This document shows, piece by piece, positions 1 to 11,759 of a DNA stretch of 64,000 nucleotides. The stretch lies in the NCBI GenBank assembly GCA_964017195.1, contig OZ024890.1, positions 65,329,867-65,393,866 of the forward strand. Reading direction: 5' to 3'. The DNA is from Siderastrea radians (lineage: Eukaryota > Cnidaria > Anthozoa > Scleractinia > Rhizangiidae). The position numbers and the translations under genes are program-made. The notes beneath the pieces were generated by a model. That model ran no database searches and was not told where the DNA came from. It saw nothing but the letters and a program-made list of their open reading frames with translations. Within the stretch, counting starts at the first letter, position 1. Each line of letters starts with the position of its first letter.

Positions 1-310
1 ACTCGTCCTTTCAAAGTTCTTGCATTTGATTGGTCAGTTGAAATGGAAGCCATAAAAGTGTTCATACATGTATTCTTACTGTTCTCTATACATTTGTATG
101 GAACTAGCGAGGAGAATTTGTATAACTATGATGACATTTTATCCTTGGTGATTGTTTCCTTCATTCTCATCACTTGAATGTTTGAGCAAGCAGTGATCAT
201 GTAAGGAGAAATTTCATTTTTGTCACTGTTAGGTGACGAAAATGGCGTATTGGTATGCTGCATAACAAAGTAATACTTTGTTTTCAAGAAGGTATTTTAA
301 TTTATTGCAG

Positions 311-3300
311 ACGTTACAGATTCCACTTTTAAGGGGACCATATTGTATGAGCCCCAGTCATACGTACCATCAAACCCAATCCATGAAAATGACATCGAGA
401 GGCTGCTGTCGATAGAGAGTGAAAGCATGGAGGGTTTGTGGTCACGAGTCAAAAAAACAAAAGATGCAGAGGTCTGGAGAAGGGAATCAAATGAGGAGGG
501 ACAACCACCAATTACAAAGGTGATTTTTATAGAGCAATTTTCATTTGAGCATTAACAGTGATTTGTGTACTTTGAGTTTACTTTAGACTACTAGAGACTA
601 CAGTAGACTACACAATTTGCACTTCTATCTAATTAGAACTGAAACCAAAAACCAGGACTACTAAAACCAAAACCAACTGTGACTTGCTTGCTTGCATTTT
701 CCCTCACCTTGAGCCTAGTTACATGTGCTTCCGTGGAGTTCTGATTGGTTCATTGTGTTGTGATTAGAGAGAGTGATTACTTTCAATTGGTTTTGGTCTT
801 ATAGAGCACTTTTCAAATGAGTGTTGTAAAACCAAAACCAAAGTAATTATCCCAGCCAATCACAACAAACACAAATTACCCAATGAACCAATCAGAACTC
901 GAAGCAAGTACATGTAACCGGCGTCAAGCGCGGGAAAACGCGTGCGAGCAAGTCACAATTGGTTTGAGTTTTACTTCTGATTGGTCGAGAAAGTGGCGCG
1001 AGATTTTTTAACCAATCACAGAGCGAAGTAAAGCAAAACCAAAGCAAAACGCGAATTACTTTCGACACTCAATTGAAAACCGCTCTAAGACTGTTGACTG
1101 CATAATTGATTGCTTTTCTCAAGTGTTTTAACCTTAAACTCCCAGACAAAGTGCTGACTTAGGGCAGTAAAATGTGCGTCATTGTTTACCAGCCTAATTT
1201 TTTGGTGGGAGTTGTGACAAGCGATGGAAACTGTGCCATCTAGGTCAAACTGGAGAGCCTTAATTGCTTGATTTGTCTTGGATTCCTGGAACTTGTAGTT
1301 AAGTGCAAAGAAAATTTTGAGCGGAAAACCTGTACAAGTAAATTGTTGTGCGTCATCATGATCAGTCATTCAGTATTAATTAATATTTTCTTCTTGGTTT
1401 TCTTGTATTGCAAATTTTCAAGGCTGTACTACAACTGGAAGGAGTACCTTTTCAAAAAGGTTTGTTCTGGTCAGATTGAATTTATGCGTTTACATATTTG
1501 GGATACTCAGATTTACAGTCAACGTGCTTCACGCATGTACGCTTAACTTCAAATATTCATCGATTGGTTCATTCTTCGATTTCTTTCTTTGAAAAATGGA
1601 GCGATTCTTTGAAACTTGGATTCTATATTTGAAACATTAATTTAGTCATTCAAAATTTTTCTTGTAACATATTCATAATAATAAGTATTATACATAAGTA
1701 TTATATATAAGTATTATTGTACCGTATTAAATTAGCTCAGTTTTCCGGTGTGACATGCTTGATATTTTTATTATTTTCAAGCCTGGCGCAAAAAATTGAG
1801 AGAACATAAAGCCAACAAAAACAACCCGTAAAGAGAAAATCGACAACAGTAATCCTTAGAAAGAAAATCCAAAGCAGTTGCTAATTTTAACAAGGCAACT
1901 TGCTCTTTGGGTGGAGGTTTGGCTTAATCAGAAACCCTCAGAAAGTACAAAATAACAACCGAGACAATTTTATACAGGTAACGGTTTTCGCCGCAGTGTA
2001 CATAGGTTTGCACATGATTGGAACGTACGTTCAGGTTTCCCCAACTCCAAATGGCAAGAAACTTGTTTGGGGGCTTTTACAACCCTGGTAAACCTTTGCC
2101 TTCTAAGGCAAGGAACAAGTAAACCTTTACCTTCTAGTGCAAGGAATGGCATTGTCAATCTTTTCAATACTGGAATGTGGTTGTTGGGTATTTCACGGAA
2201 CACAAGAGTGACAAAAGGAGCTGTTCATAAAATTGTCTGACACTATACAATCCACACGACGACTCAACCATTTTCTTGTGGAGGAAAAGATCCTTGATAA
2301 CAGATGACATCCCTGAAGTAATTGATTAGCACTTCTTGACGATTTCTGATGTTACATGTGAACTTTTGAAGAATCGATTTCACTAATCGAAAAAATTGTT
2401 ATCTTTCAATCTGTCTACAAGAATACGTATAATCCAATTAAAGAAAGGAATGCGCACGTGAAGAATGCAATCTTTATTTTATCATCTTTCATGCGTGAAA
2501 CACATAGACTGTAAAAACTTTATGGATTTGTGATTGAAGCCATAACATACCCCCCTAATACCCACAATCCAAAACTGGACCCTTTCCCCTCCCCCAAAAC
2601 AACAAATTGGCCAATTTAAACCCCCCCCCCCCCCCCCAGAAAAGCCTGTCACTTTAATTCAAAGTGACAATTTTTTGGTGGTGGTAAGAAGCATGGGTTT
2701 TTCCCATAGTTCTCCTGGAATTATTTGAAGTTTTTTCTCCCCCCCCCCCCCTCCCATCCTTCCCCGCTTGTCCACTGATTTTAGAATGACGGGTGCCTGT
2801 TGGTTCTGTGTGGTTGGTCATTGCTGGGTGGCGAGGATTACCGGGCGTGGGAGTGAGTCTTGGTTAAGGGGCTGTCTGGCCATCATTGGAGCCCATTAGG
2901 CACCCCAGATACCCGACCTCCATATGGCATTGCAAATTATTAAACTTGAGAACTTAGCCCCCTCCTGCTCCTGGAGAACAGATCCAGGTTTTTAGTGCAA
3001 ATAACTGAATTGGTTTGTGAATTGTCATTTCAGCTGTGAAGCTGATGACAGACTGGAGATTGCGTCAGGAATGGGACAAGACTGCAGATGTTGTTGATGT
3101 ACTGGACAGAATAGGAAACTTCAAAGTTGTTTACAAGTAAGAACAGATTTACACATGCAATTATCAAGCTTTCCAGATGGGCGCATTGTTAATGCAACCC
3201 ACGGGTACCTTTTGGATTCTTAAACCATAACCTTCATCACAAATTTACCCTGTTTAAAGGACCACTCGAAATGCCTGGTGGCATAAATGAAATGGACAAA

Positions 3301-6300
3301 CAAAACTTGACAAAGGCATTACATCTTCATACTGTAATTCCAGTTTCAAAGTGATTTCGCTATCTTATTTGTATTTCTCCTTTAAAGGACTGCTCGAAAT
3401 GCCTGGTGGTTTAAATGAAATGGACAAACAAAACTTGACAAAGACATTACATCTTCATACTGTAATTCCAGTTTCAAAGTGATTTTGCTATCTTATTTAC
3501 ATTTATGCTTTAAAGGACTGCTCAAAATGCCTGTTGGCTTAAATTGAAATGGACAAACAAAACTTGACAAAGACATTACATCTTCATACTGTAATTCCAG
3601 TTTTAACGTGATTTCACTTTCTTATTTATATTTCTCCTTTAAAGGACCACTCAAAATGCCTGGTGACTTAAATTGAAATGGACAAACAAAACTTGACAAA
3701 ACGATACATCTACTACTGTAATTCCAGTTTTAAAGTGATTTCGCTTTCTTATTTATATTTCTCCTTTAACCCACTGACACCCAATGCGCCCCTATGTGCC
3801 CTAGAATGAGCGGGCGTCTCGTTCCACTTGTGATGTCATCAGTTTAAGTGACGCTAAAAACCTCTCATAGTCAGTTGATGCAACGCAAAAAGATCTTGTA
3901 AATGATGCCTGAACGACAATGATCGGATCAAGTAAACCTGAATAACAGCCAGAAAACCACGGAACTTTTACCTCAAAAACACAAGAAAAGCATGGCCTTC
4001 CCACCGACTGCTACTTTTGGCCAACTCTTTCCTTTTCAAACGAGCTTTGAGGCCAAACTTTTCTCATCGCCGAAAACCGTGGTGGTTTGGCTAACTCGAC
4101 AGCAAAAAGCGAAAACCAAAATGAGAACGAAAGCAACGGGCTTGTGCGCTAAATCTCGAAGAGCCGTAGATGGTGAAGTTTTTCGCGTAAAAAAAACTAT
4201 GTCAAAATTTTGAATTGTGCGCATGCCCGAACTCAAAATACCAGAAAACGTCCTCAAACCGAAAGAAACAGCAACTGTCCATGCTAGAAAGCACTTTTCA
4301 TGAGGATTGGGACAAAATTGGGTCAAGCAGGGCAAAAAAGGCCATTTGCTGCTTAAAAGTACCATTTTTTTGAAGCTTGCCGGGTGTCAATGGGTTAAAG
4401 GACCACTCGCCTGGTGGCCTGGTGGCTTAAGGTGGCTTACTACAGTTTTCAGAAGAGAAAGATAACCTTTTTAGAACTTAAGTTTAAAGCCAGCAGGAGT
4501 TTTATTTTGGGTTATTTGTTGCTACAACTGTTAAAAGAGATGATATTAACCCTCATTATCCTGGAAAAGAAATACGAGAAGCTCAGAAAATATCAAATAT
4601 AACAGACCGAGTGCTAGGAGGGACTGGAAACTAGACTTTTTAAAGGCTTTTTTCTCAAAATCAAGCCGTACGACCCTACCTCAGTTTTTCAGGATTTGAA
4701 AAGTGGCTATAAATAAACAACTATGCAAAAGAAAATGAAAATCTGTAAGGCAGAATTTTTGCTAATGAAGAAATTGTTGAATTTTCGCTTTTTTGAGAAT
4801 TACTAAAAATCTCTCTTACAGATTTTGCTAATATTTTGTCTACAGGTGGAACTTACTACTACAAATTGATTCTGAATTTTTTACTGTGGGTTATACGGTC
4901 AGTTTTCGAGTAGATTGGGGTCAAAAAGTCGATTTGCGATTTTTTTGCGACCTCCTTCGTGAGCAAAACTGAGCATGCGTGCAAGTTAAGCGCGCGCTGA
5001 AATAACGCAATATGGCTCGTGCGATAAACATAAGAAGTTTTACAACGACTTCTCGAGGTTTTTGTCAAGTTTAACAGGTATTTTATACAGGTAGCGCTCA
5101 CCAACTTCGTCAAGACTTCGTCCATTGATGATAAAGGATGTTAATAGTACACCACGAGCGATTTCTACAATCTAGAATTCAGAGGTGTTTTCAGCTTTTT
5201 TTCGATGATGGCGTTGAGTATTGCATGCGCAAAAAAAATGGCTTCAGAGAGAATTTCTCAGTGCGTGCAATTGTGTCTCAGAAAAACTGTAGTAAGCCAC
5301 CTTAAATGAAATGAACATACAAAATTTAACAAAGACATGAGGTCTTTATACTGTAATTCCAGTTTTAAAGGGACTTTGCTTTCCTAATTGTTCTCCTTTT
5401 TAGTCGTTTCTCTCTTTGTCTCCTGTCTTTGTTATAAGGTGTCATATGATGTAATCTGACACTACTTCAGTAATCCCACCATCACCTTTAAATACTTCAA
5501 CAGTTTTTCACCTGTCAGTGATCTTATTTAAATGGGGCTGGACTCTTCATGATATTCACGGCTTTAATCAGGAATTAACCATAATATTGCATACACAATG
5601 TAAGGATTTTTTCCTATTTACCCCATTACTACAGCTATAAATAATTTGTTGGTTTTTCAGACCTTCTACTATATCCTCATCAGTGCTTTCTTCCTTCCTT
5701 ATACAGCCGCCTAAAGATGCCACTGTTTTGTACTGACAGAGAAGTTGTACATGCTTCATTGGAGCGTTACGATTCAGATCAGCACTGCTACATTTTGGCA
5801 CTCCGTAGCACAGAACATCCCATGATACAGCATGCTCATATCAAGTCCAGTGTTGTTAGGTAAAAAAAGTGCACATTATTAAGATTTTATTTACTTTTAC
5901 AGGACTGCAATTTTTTGCTTGAAAGCTAGGATATATGCCCTGCTAATCATTAAACAAAACAGTGATGATTGGTGTTGTCCTAGACATTTAATTATGTCCA
6001 ACCAAAGATTGGATTTGCTCAGACGTGGTCAAATCTTGGTCGGGGATAGTCAGATGATCAGACAGGAGAGCTGATTGATCTCCTTTATTCTTTTACACTT
6101 GCTTTTGCTTGTGCCACTCCCCACTGTTTCGACCACTGCAACTGAGAACTTTACTGTCACTACACTGCAATAAGTTCATTATGCAAATGCAAACGTGTGG
6201 CCACATCTTGTTACATTTCCACACATTTTAGCTGTATAAAATACACATGTATGACTTCATTTTGATGTTGTATAGTGTCATTATAAATAGTTGTATCTAT

Positions 6301-6635
6301 CTGTGTGTACTATTCACAGAGCTGAGACCTTCCTATCCGGCACTGTAATACGTCCTGTTGGTGATGGATCTGAGTCTTCCACAGTCACCATCATCACTCA
6401 GATGAAGTTAAAAGGCTCAGCCCCACAGTTCCTGAAAAACAGTTATATGGCTGGGAGCCCTGTGAAACGAATGCAGATGCTAAGGAAATTTTACATCAAG
6501 CACAAAGACGACACAGACAGGAATTTGAGCTTGAGTGACAGCACAAGCGACATCAAAATGAGTCCCTATACCAGTCCCAAGAAGCCAAAGTCCAGTACTT
6601 CAACTGCAGGAAGTGTTGATAATGCAACAGATTAA
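311..6635 (+). CDS. START-domain gene A, 3' exons only (partial at the left window edge)
   Basis: Five exons join in phase: 311-519, 1423-1459, 3034-3136, 5707-5859 and 6320-6635, the last ending in TAA. Each has AG/GT borders. The product is a StAR-related lipid transfer (START) domain, a fold that binds a single lipid in a hydrophobic tunnel. Visible START landmarks are WSRVKKTKDAEVWRR, the REWDKT stretch of exon 3 and SGTVIRP in exon 5. The tail after the domain is short, polar and rich in Ser and Lys. Exon 1 begins with two leftover bases, so at least one upstream exon lies left of the window and the N-terminus is unknown. Exon phases match those of the START exons of gene B (38098-41335), and exons 2 and 3 have identical lengths (37 and 103 nt), so the two are tandem paralogues. 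Gene A may also have PLAT and coiled-coil parts upstream, but that is inference. The closest families I recognise are the ACOT11/ACOT12 and PCTP-type START domains; the ligand cannot be predicted. Confidence 0.85.
802..1087. mobile_element. Short TIR element (MITE), copy 1
   Basis: It lies in intron 1 of gene A. It starts TAGAGCACTTTTCAAATGAG and ends with the near reverse complement CTCAATTGAAAACCGCTCTA. A second copy with very similar interior sequence lies at 7984-8279. No coding capacity is seen. The TA at each end suggests a TA target, as in Tc1/mariner-type MITEs, but the superfamily is inferred. Just upstream (about 650-800) is a diverged reverse-oriented relative that shares the repeated AAACCAAAACCAA and AACCAATCAGAAC words. 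Confidence 0.7.
3770..4394. mobile_element. TTAA-flanked TIR element 1 (piggyBac-like, nonautonomous)
   Basis: The element begins CCCACTGACACCC and ends GGGTGTCAATGGG, a 13-bp inverted repeat with one mismatch. It is flanked by TTAA at 3766-3769 and 4395-4398. Neighbouring repeat units read CTCCTTTAAAGGAC without interruption at the same place, so the empty site is known. TTAA duplication is the hallmark of piggyBac elements. The interior (about 625 bp) holds only short chance ORFs and no transposase. Confidence 0.8.
4431..5301. mobile_element. TTAA-flanked TIR element 2 (piggyBac-like, nonautonomous)
   Basis: The left end is GGTGGCTTACTACAGTTTTC and the right end is the inverse GAAAAACTGTAGTAAGCCACC. 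It is flanked by TTAA at 4427-4430 and 5302-5305. The repeat unit it interrupts reads GGTGGCTTAAATGAAATG where intact, which fixes both borders. It is about 870 bp with no transposase ORF. It lies only 36 bp right of element 1 but has different inverted repeats, so it belongs to a separate family. Confidence 0.85.
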
Positions 6636-6847
6636 GCTAATATTTAGAATATCATTGTACTTTAGAATATTTGCAAATACGGTTGGTGAGTATTATTTAT
6701 TTTGTATAATTTTCAGTACCTAGCTACTGAATAAGCTATTTTAAGTTATAGCCGTAGCTATTTAGGCAAACTGAGTAAGTCCTGCATTAATTAGAGTTCA
6801 CCCCATTAGTCGCTTACTATGTACTTGTATTAGTCCTTTGGGCTTGC

Positions 6848-7208
6848 CATGGAATCAATGACCTTTTTTAATATGAGAGTTGCATTATCCATCTTGGACG
6901 AACCTGGGCAAACAACACCGGTTTAGTCTCTCTAGTTATGCATCTTGTAGTTCGTCTCACATAAAGATGGGCGCAAGACAGATTATCCATTGAGAAATAC
7001 TATCTGCTTGTGTTTGTCTTGGAAGATGACATACACCGATGGAATGATAATCTGTTTTGCGTCCCCCCCCCTTTTTTTTTTTTTTTGAAGTTCGCCTCTT
7101 TATATGAGGCGAACTTCAAGACACATGACCATACAAAGAAAACATTGTTTGCCCAAGTTTATCCCAGATGGACAATGCATCTTTAGTATAAAAACGGCCA
7201 GTGCCATG
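6848..7208. repeat. Imperfect foldback (large inverted repeat), about 360 bp
   Basis: The left arm (TGCCATGGAATC, TTGCATTATCCATCTTGG, CTGGGCAAACAA, then AGACAGATTATCC) is mirrored by the right arm (GATAATCTGTTTTGC, TTGTTTGCCCAAG, CCAGATGGACAATGCATC, GTGCCATGGAA). The right half also contains a small perfect hairpin, GAAGTTCGCCTC with GAGGCGAACTTC (about 7087-7117). No ORF is present. It is probably a foldback-type nonautonomous element. Confidence 0.65.
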
Positions 7209-7983
7209 GAATTTATATCATACAGTCTATCTCTCCTTCTGTTTTCTTGGGAAGAAGAGGTATTTCATGACAAGCCTAAAGAAAGTCAGCTTCCTAGTGC
7301 AAGAGCTGCTATCACCAGAATTGATTATTCTTAGGTATTTAAACTAAAAGGACGTGGAATTCATGGAAATGACCACAAATAGAAAGCTGAATGTTGATAC
7401 TCAAACAAATTCTCTGAACAAGTACTAAACTTACTTGTAGAGAGATTACAATGGAGAATCTGTGTGTTGACATTTGGGGCTTCAAAGGTTAAAGAAATAT
7501 TGCAATTAAGTTAAAACCAGTACTCACCACCATGTTGCAATCACAGTTTATGCATTGTAGCAGCTTTTCAACTGAGAAAGTCAGATATGAAATAGCATTT
7601 ACCTTATCAGAACAATTTGTAGATTGTTTTTAGTGATATCAAACTGTATAGTTATTTTGTACTTGCTTACTGCGCCTTTGAATACTATAAAACGCTGAAG
7701 ACTTGACTAGCGGTTACATTTTCAAGTACTGTCATCATTATCAGCGGGATCACGAGGTCATCTTTGTGCATTGTGATTGGTTGATTTGGATCGGCTTTGT
7801 TTTTAGTGGTTTGTTGGTTGTCAAAGTAAATATGATTGACGGCATTAGAAAACAAAATCGTTTGTCAGGTTTTGAAGTTTTTTAGTTTGCATGTTATTGA
7901 AAGCTGCAGTAAAGTAGTTATTAGACTTTGTTTCTTCCCATAAAGGAGCTTGAGATTTCTGTGAGCAAAAATGACCAAGGCGT

Positions 7984-8279
7984 TAGAGCGCTTTTCAAAT
8001 GAGTGTCGTAAAACCAAAACCAAAGTAATTACCCCAGCCAATCACAACAAACACAAATTACCCAATGAACCAATCAGAACTCGAAGCAAGTACATGTAAC
8101 CGGCGTCAAGCGCGGGAAAACGCGTGCGAGCGCGAGCAAGTCACGACTGATTGGTTTGAGTTTTACTCCTGATTGGTCGAGAAAGTGGCGCGAAAGGTTT
8201 TAACCAATCACAGAGCGAAGTAAAGCAAAACCAAAGCAGAACACGAATTACTTTCGACACTCAATTGAAAACCGCTCTA
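7984..8279. mobile_element. Short TIR element (MITE), copy 2
   Basis: It runs from TAGAGCGCTTTTCAAATGAG to CTCAATTGAAAACCGCTCTA, with 23-bp inverted ends that differ at about three positions. Its interior matches the copy at 802-1087 closely, with a small GAGCGC expansion in the CGTGCGAGC stretch. It lies downstream of gene A and codes for nothing. Confidence 0.75.
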
Positions 8280-11200
8280 ATTAATGGTTTTACAAGAGAA
8301 TTAATTGCACATCGGTAAAGAACCTGTAGGTGGGATGAGTCCCTGTTTATTTAAGGCATTATTGTCAATTGAGGAAAATGAAGTTAAACAATTTAACAGA
8401 AGCTTCTTAATGTACCGGTATGCATTTCAATTCTATCAAAAAAAAAGGAATGCAAGGCATTGTCTTACATTTTAAAATAGCACCATTTTTTAATTCCTCG
8501 AAATAATGTTGTAGTGTTTTAAAAGTATGGTAATGGTGGTGGTTGTTGTTGGTGTTTTTTAAGCCTGGCCAAAAAGTAAATTGAGTTAGGTGTACAGAAT
8601 CATTCCTTTGGTCAGAAAAATGTGGTACATGTAGATTAATCATCCCCAAGAATTCTGCTTGCACGGTAAAAGGTTTCAGGGTTCCAGCAAGTTTTGTTCC
8701 TTTTGAGGTTTGTGTAATTGTAGGTCTAGACGTGGAATGTATAATATAGTATATAATAACATACACTGAACATAGCATTCGTTGATGAATTTGTTGATAT
8801 AAATACAGGGTATATAATCTTCACAAGTGACATGCTTTTAGAAACGCCTAAATTTATGTTTAATTGTATCAGTTAAAGTTCTCGTTTTGGAATTTTAGTT
8901 CTTGGAAATTAACTCCAACACAATTTTTTCTTGATATTTAATTATCTGTTTACGTGGAATGGACGCGTTGTGGAAATTCGGATAAAAGAGGAGAGAACTT
9001 ACGAGTTTGTTTCTTATGAAAATTGAATTACACTGTAACACTGAGTTGATTTGCGTGCTTTTGTGAGACTTCTCAATCATATATTGGAGGTTTTTTCTTG
9101 GAGGCCAACTCAAGTTCATTAGTCGGCCTTGAATTGGTTTTCTGGGAAGCTATCGAATTCTGATTGGATGATCGATATCCACGAAAGTATGTGAATGAAT
9201 GGGAAATGTCACGGTAGTTCCTCGTGCTGTAATGTTATTTTGCTTTGAAGTCAATGAAGACACAAGTTTGAACTGTTTCGAAGATCGAACCATTTCGCAT
9301 TTTCTTACGGAGTTAGGTGCGCAAGGGTTGATATCACCGAACCGAGAAGGACGTTTTTTTTTTCTTTTTTGCGCAGAGGCTTTGGAAGTCAACCTGTCTC
9401 GTGTAAACGTTTTAAAAATATTGGTAGCTGTAGGATACAAGTCAAAAAGATGTCTTTGAATGTTAGGAACTAGGTAAGAAATGATGCATAGTGACTGGGG
9501 TGTTGATTAAGATTTATGATTATCTGGGTCAGATCAGGGGAGTTATTCCTTCGAGTTGATTAATAGTCCCGTCGTGAGTGCATTTCGATATCACGGACAC
9601 TCCAGTAAATACAATGGGGAGTTGGAGTGGCAATGAAAAGCGTACTAGTAACACAGAAGGACTACTGATTTTAAGGCTTATATTGACCTCGAATCTTGGT
9701 CCCTAAGGCGTTCGTTCGAACGGCTGCTGTCTATAAAGTCAAACGTCTTTATTACGGACTTTCACAAAGCAACAGGAAATTGTCCTTATTTTGGACGTGT
9801 GCGTATTACAGACGTAAAAGTTGTATGAAATTTGATTTCCAGGGGCCAAGTGAACTGTCCGTGATGTTGAAGTGTCCTTAAGAAGTAGTTCCATTGTACG
9901 TATAAGGCGAGCTGCCAAAGGTATCGTTAGCCAAAGTATCGAGCTTGGTAGTTATATCGTTACCAATGGTATCGAGCTACTAATGGTATAGTTGCTCGCA
10001 AGCCACGTTAGGGTCCTTGAGATTTGAGTACAAGTTGGAGATTGAGTTCTCTACTGATAAACAAGGAAAGATTGACAGCTCTGGGAACGTCACTGGTTCA
10101 AAATTCCGAAAGTCGAACTTGTACTCAATCTCGAGCTTGTAACACGTGGTCCATTTTAAAGTCACTGTTGACACAGGGACCAGCAGAAAACGCGTATTGC
10201 GTACTTTTGCTCGTTTCCTTTGTGACAACTTTCAACTGTACTTAAACTGTTTTTCATAGTTGAAAATTTTTACTTCGTTACTGTTCGAGTAACTTTGATA
10301 GCGTAGCTTTTCGTAGGTGCTTTTTGTAGAAAATCTTGTATGATCACTTAGGTTTTTTTAACATTCTTGTGGGTTGTATCTACAGCAGAACACGAAATGA
10401 AATAAAATGTAGCTGTACGTCTAATTTGCAGAGTTTCTTGTTGAACGTGCAAATTTGGCAAATCTCCTTTCACCAAGAAAAATTGAAAACCCGTTTACTC
10501 TGGAATTGTATCATACATAATATCTTGATGATAACACTTTTGAACCAAAAACTGGAGCTCAAACTTGCTGTTGTATGTATTCTGCAATTTAATCATATGT
10601 ACCAATCACTTCGATGGCGAAGGGCTTTGCAGGGCTTAGCTAGTGGAGAGCATTTGTGCTATCTTCGTCACAAAATATTCAATTTCCAACAAGCTTAACA
10701 AGTGATATCGCATATTGGATTGGGTTTGTTCCCGACAAAGGCTCGCCGCATTTTACGTCATCGCCGATAACTGCCATTGCATCCCTTAATCAGACACCAT
10801 TCAAATGAAAACTGTCTCATTTTAGCCTCAATTTGGAATTTCACAGCCATTCTCTTCCTCTCCGCGCTCTAACTTGACCAGCATCCCATTGTGAACACAG
10901 TAAAAGTACGTTTATGGTCCCTTTCCTTAATCTATAGCCATCCCAAGGTACTCTATCTAGTTGGGATAAACTAACAGTCCCTAATATCCACGAAACTACC
11001 CCTTAACTCTGACTTTTTAAATAAAGTTAAGGTTAAATACCTAGTGGCTCACAACTGCCGGAGTTTGTCCCGAGTTCCGTAGGATGAAGCAAAAAGGGGT
11101 ACTACTATTGGGGTGGAGGGCTACCCCCCCCCCCTGCCCACATTTAAAAAGTCGAGATCTTTCTCGGAAAATCAAAGAAAAAAAGAAACGAAAAATGGAG

Positions 11201-11628
11201 GAAGGAAGGACATGGGTTCGTTTCTCCTTAGATTGGGAGCTCGGATTTTTCTTTCCGGTAAGGATCGGCTCACGGCTCTCACCTGCGTGGAGATAGACAA
11301 TGTGGAGCAAATTCTCTGAACGAGTAATCTAGTAGGGACACGATACGGAGACTCGGCCCTTGAACTACCGCCTGCACCTTCGATCTTCTAATACAAAGTG
11401 CCATCGAATCGAAAGTGCAGCACACTAAGCACTTCACCACCGCTTTGCCTACACCTAATTCGGACAGCCTCTCCCCCTGGCCTTTGTTATCCATGAGGTT
11501 CTGTCACCCAAACAACACACAACCGAAATAGCTTATATAACTGTGGCTTTTGAGACTGCAATAACTATCTCAATTATGCACAGAGATTGACAACCATAAC
11601 AATGCAGACTGTTGAGGCATATCGAGTT

Positions 11629-11759
11629 TATAAAACATAACACGAAGACAACTGGTTTCCCATAATGCCACCTAGTCCGGGTTCACGCAAATCGGTGCAG
11701 ACGCGAATAGGTTTGTCTCGCGTTCAAAGCGATAATAATTCGCTCCGAGCCCTGCAAAG
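11629..11759 (+). promoter_or_regulatory. Candidate core promoter and 5' untranslated exon of gene B
   Basis: A TATAAAA box lies at 11629-11635. About 125 bp downstream, CTGCAAAG is followed by a perfect donor, GTAAGTAG, at 11760. A noncoding first exon from about 11660 to 11759 could splice to the acceptor before 13462. Support is that the first coding exon has its own acceptor (TTATTTTCAG) and an in-frame TAA just before the ATG, so an upstream untranslated exon is required. The exact location is a guess. Confidence 0.3.

Larger units (their letters stand above)
3256..5400. repeat. Tandem repeat of a roughly 128-bp unit, split by two insertions
   Basis: Units begin AAAGGACYRCTCRAAATGCC at about 3256, 3384, 3512 and 3641, giving a period near 128 bp. 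A fifth unit starts at 4397 and is completed only after 5302. Each unit carries ATGGACAAACAAAACTTGAC and TACTGTAATTCCAG. The junction of units four and five and the interior of unit five are interrupted by the elements at 3770-4394 and 4431-5301. The array lies in the intron between exons 3 and 4 of gene A and is noncoding. Confidence 0.85.
6636..11628. other. Spacer between gene A and gene B, no gene recognised
   Basis: About 5 kb follow the stop of gene A. Apart from a foldback (6848-7208) and a MITE (7984-8279) I see only short ORFs without splice context or family likeness. The stretch is A/T-rich. The segment near 9903-10040 contains short repeated words (GGTATCG and TACTCAATCTC-like strings), but no larger structure was resolved. 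Confidence 0.5.

Noticed and set aside
9199..9459. Open frames on both strands (86 and 96 codons)
   Set aside because: No family likeness, no splice context and no repeat; consistent with chance in A/T-rich DNA.
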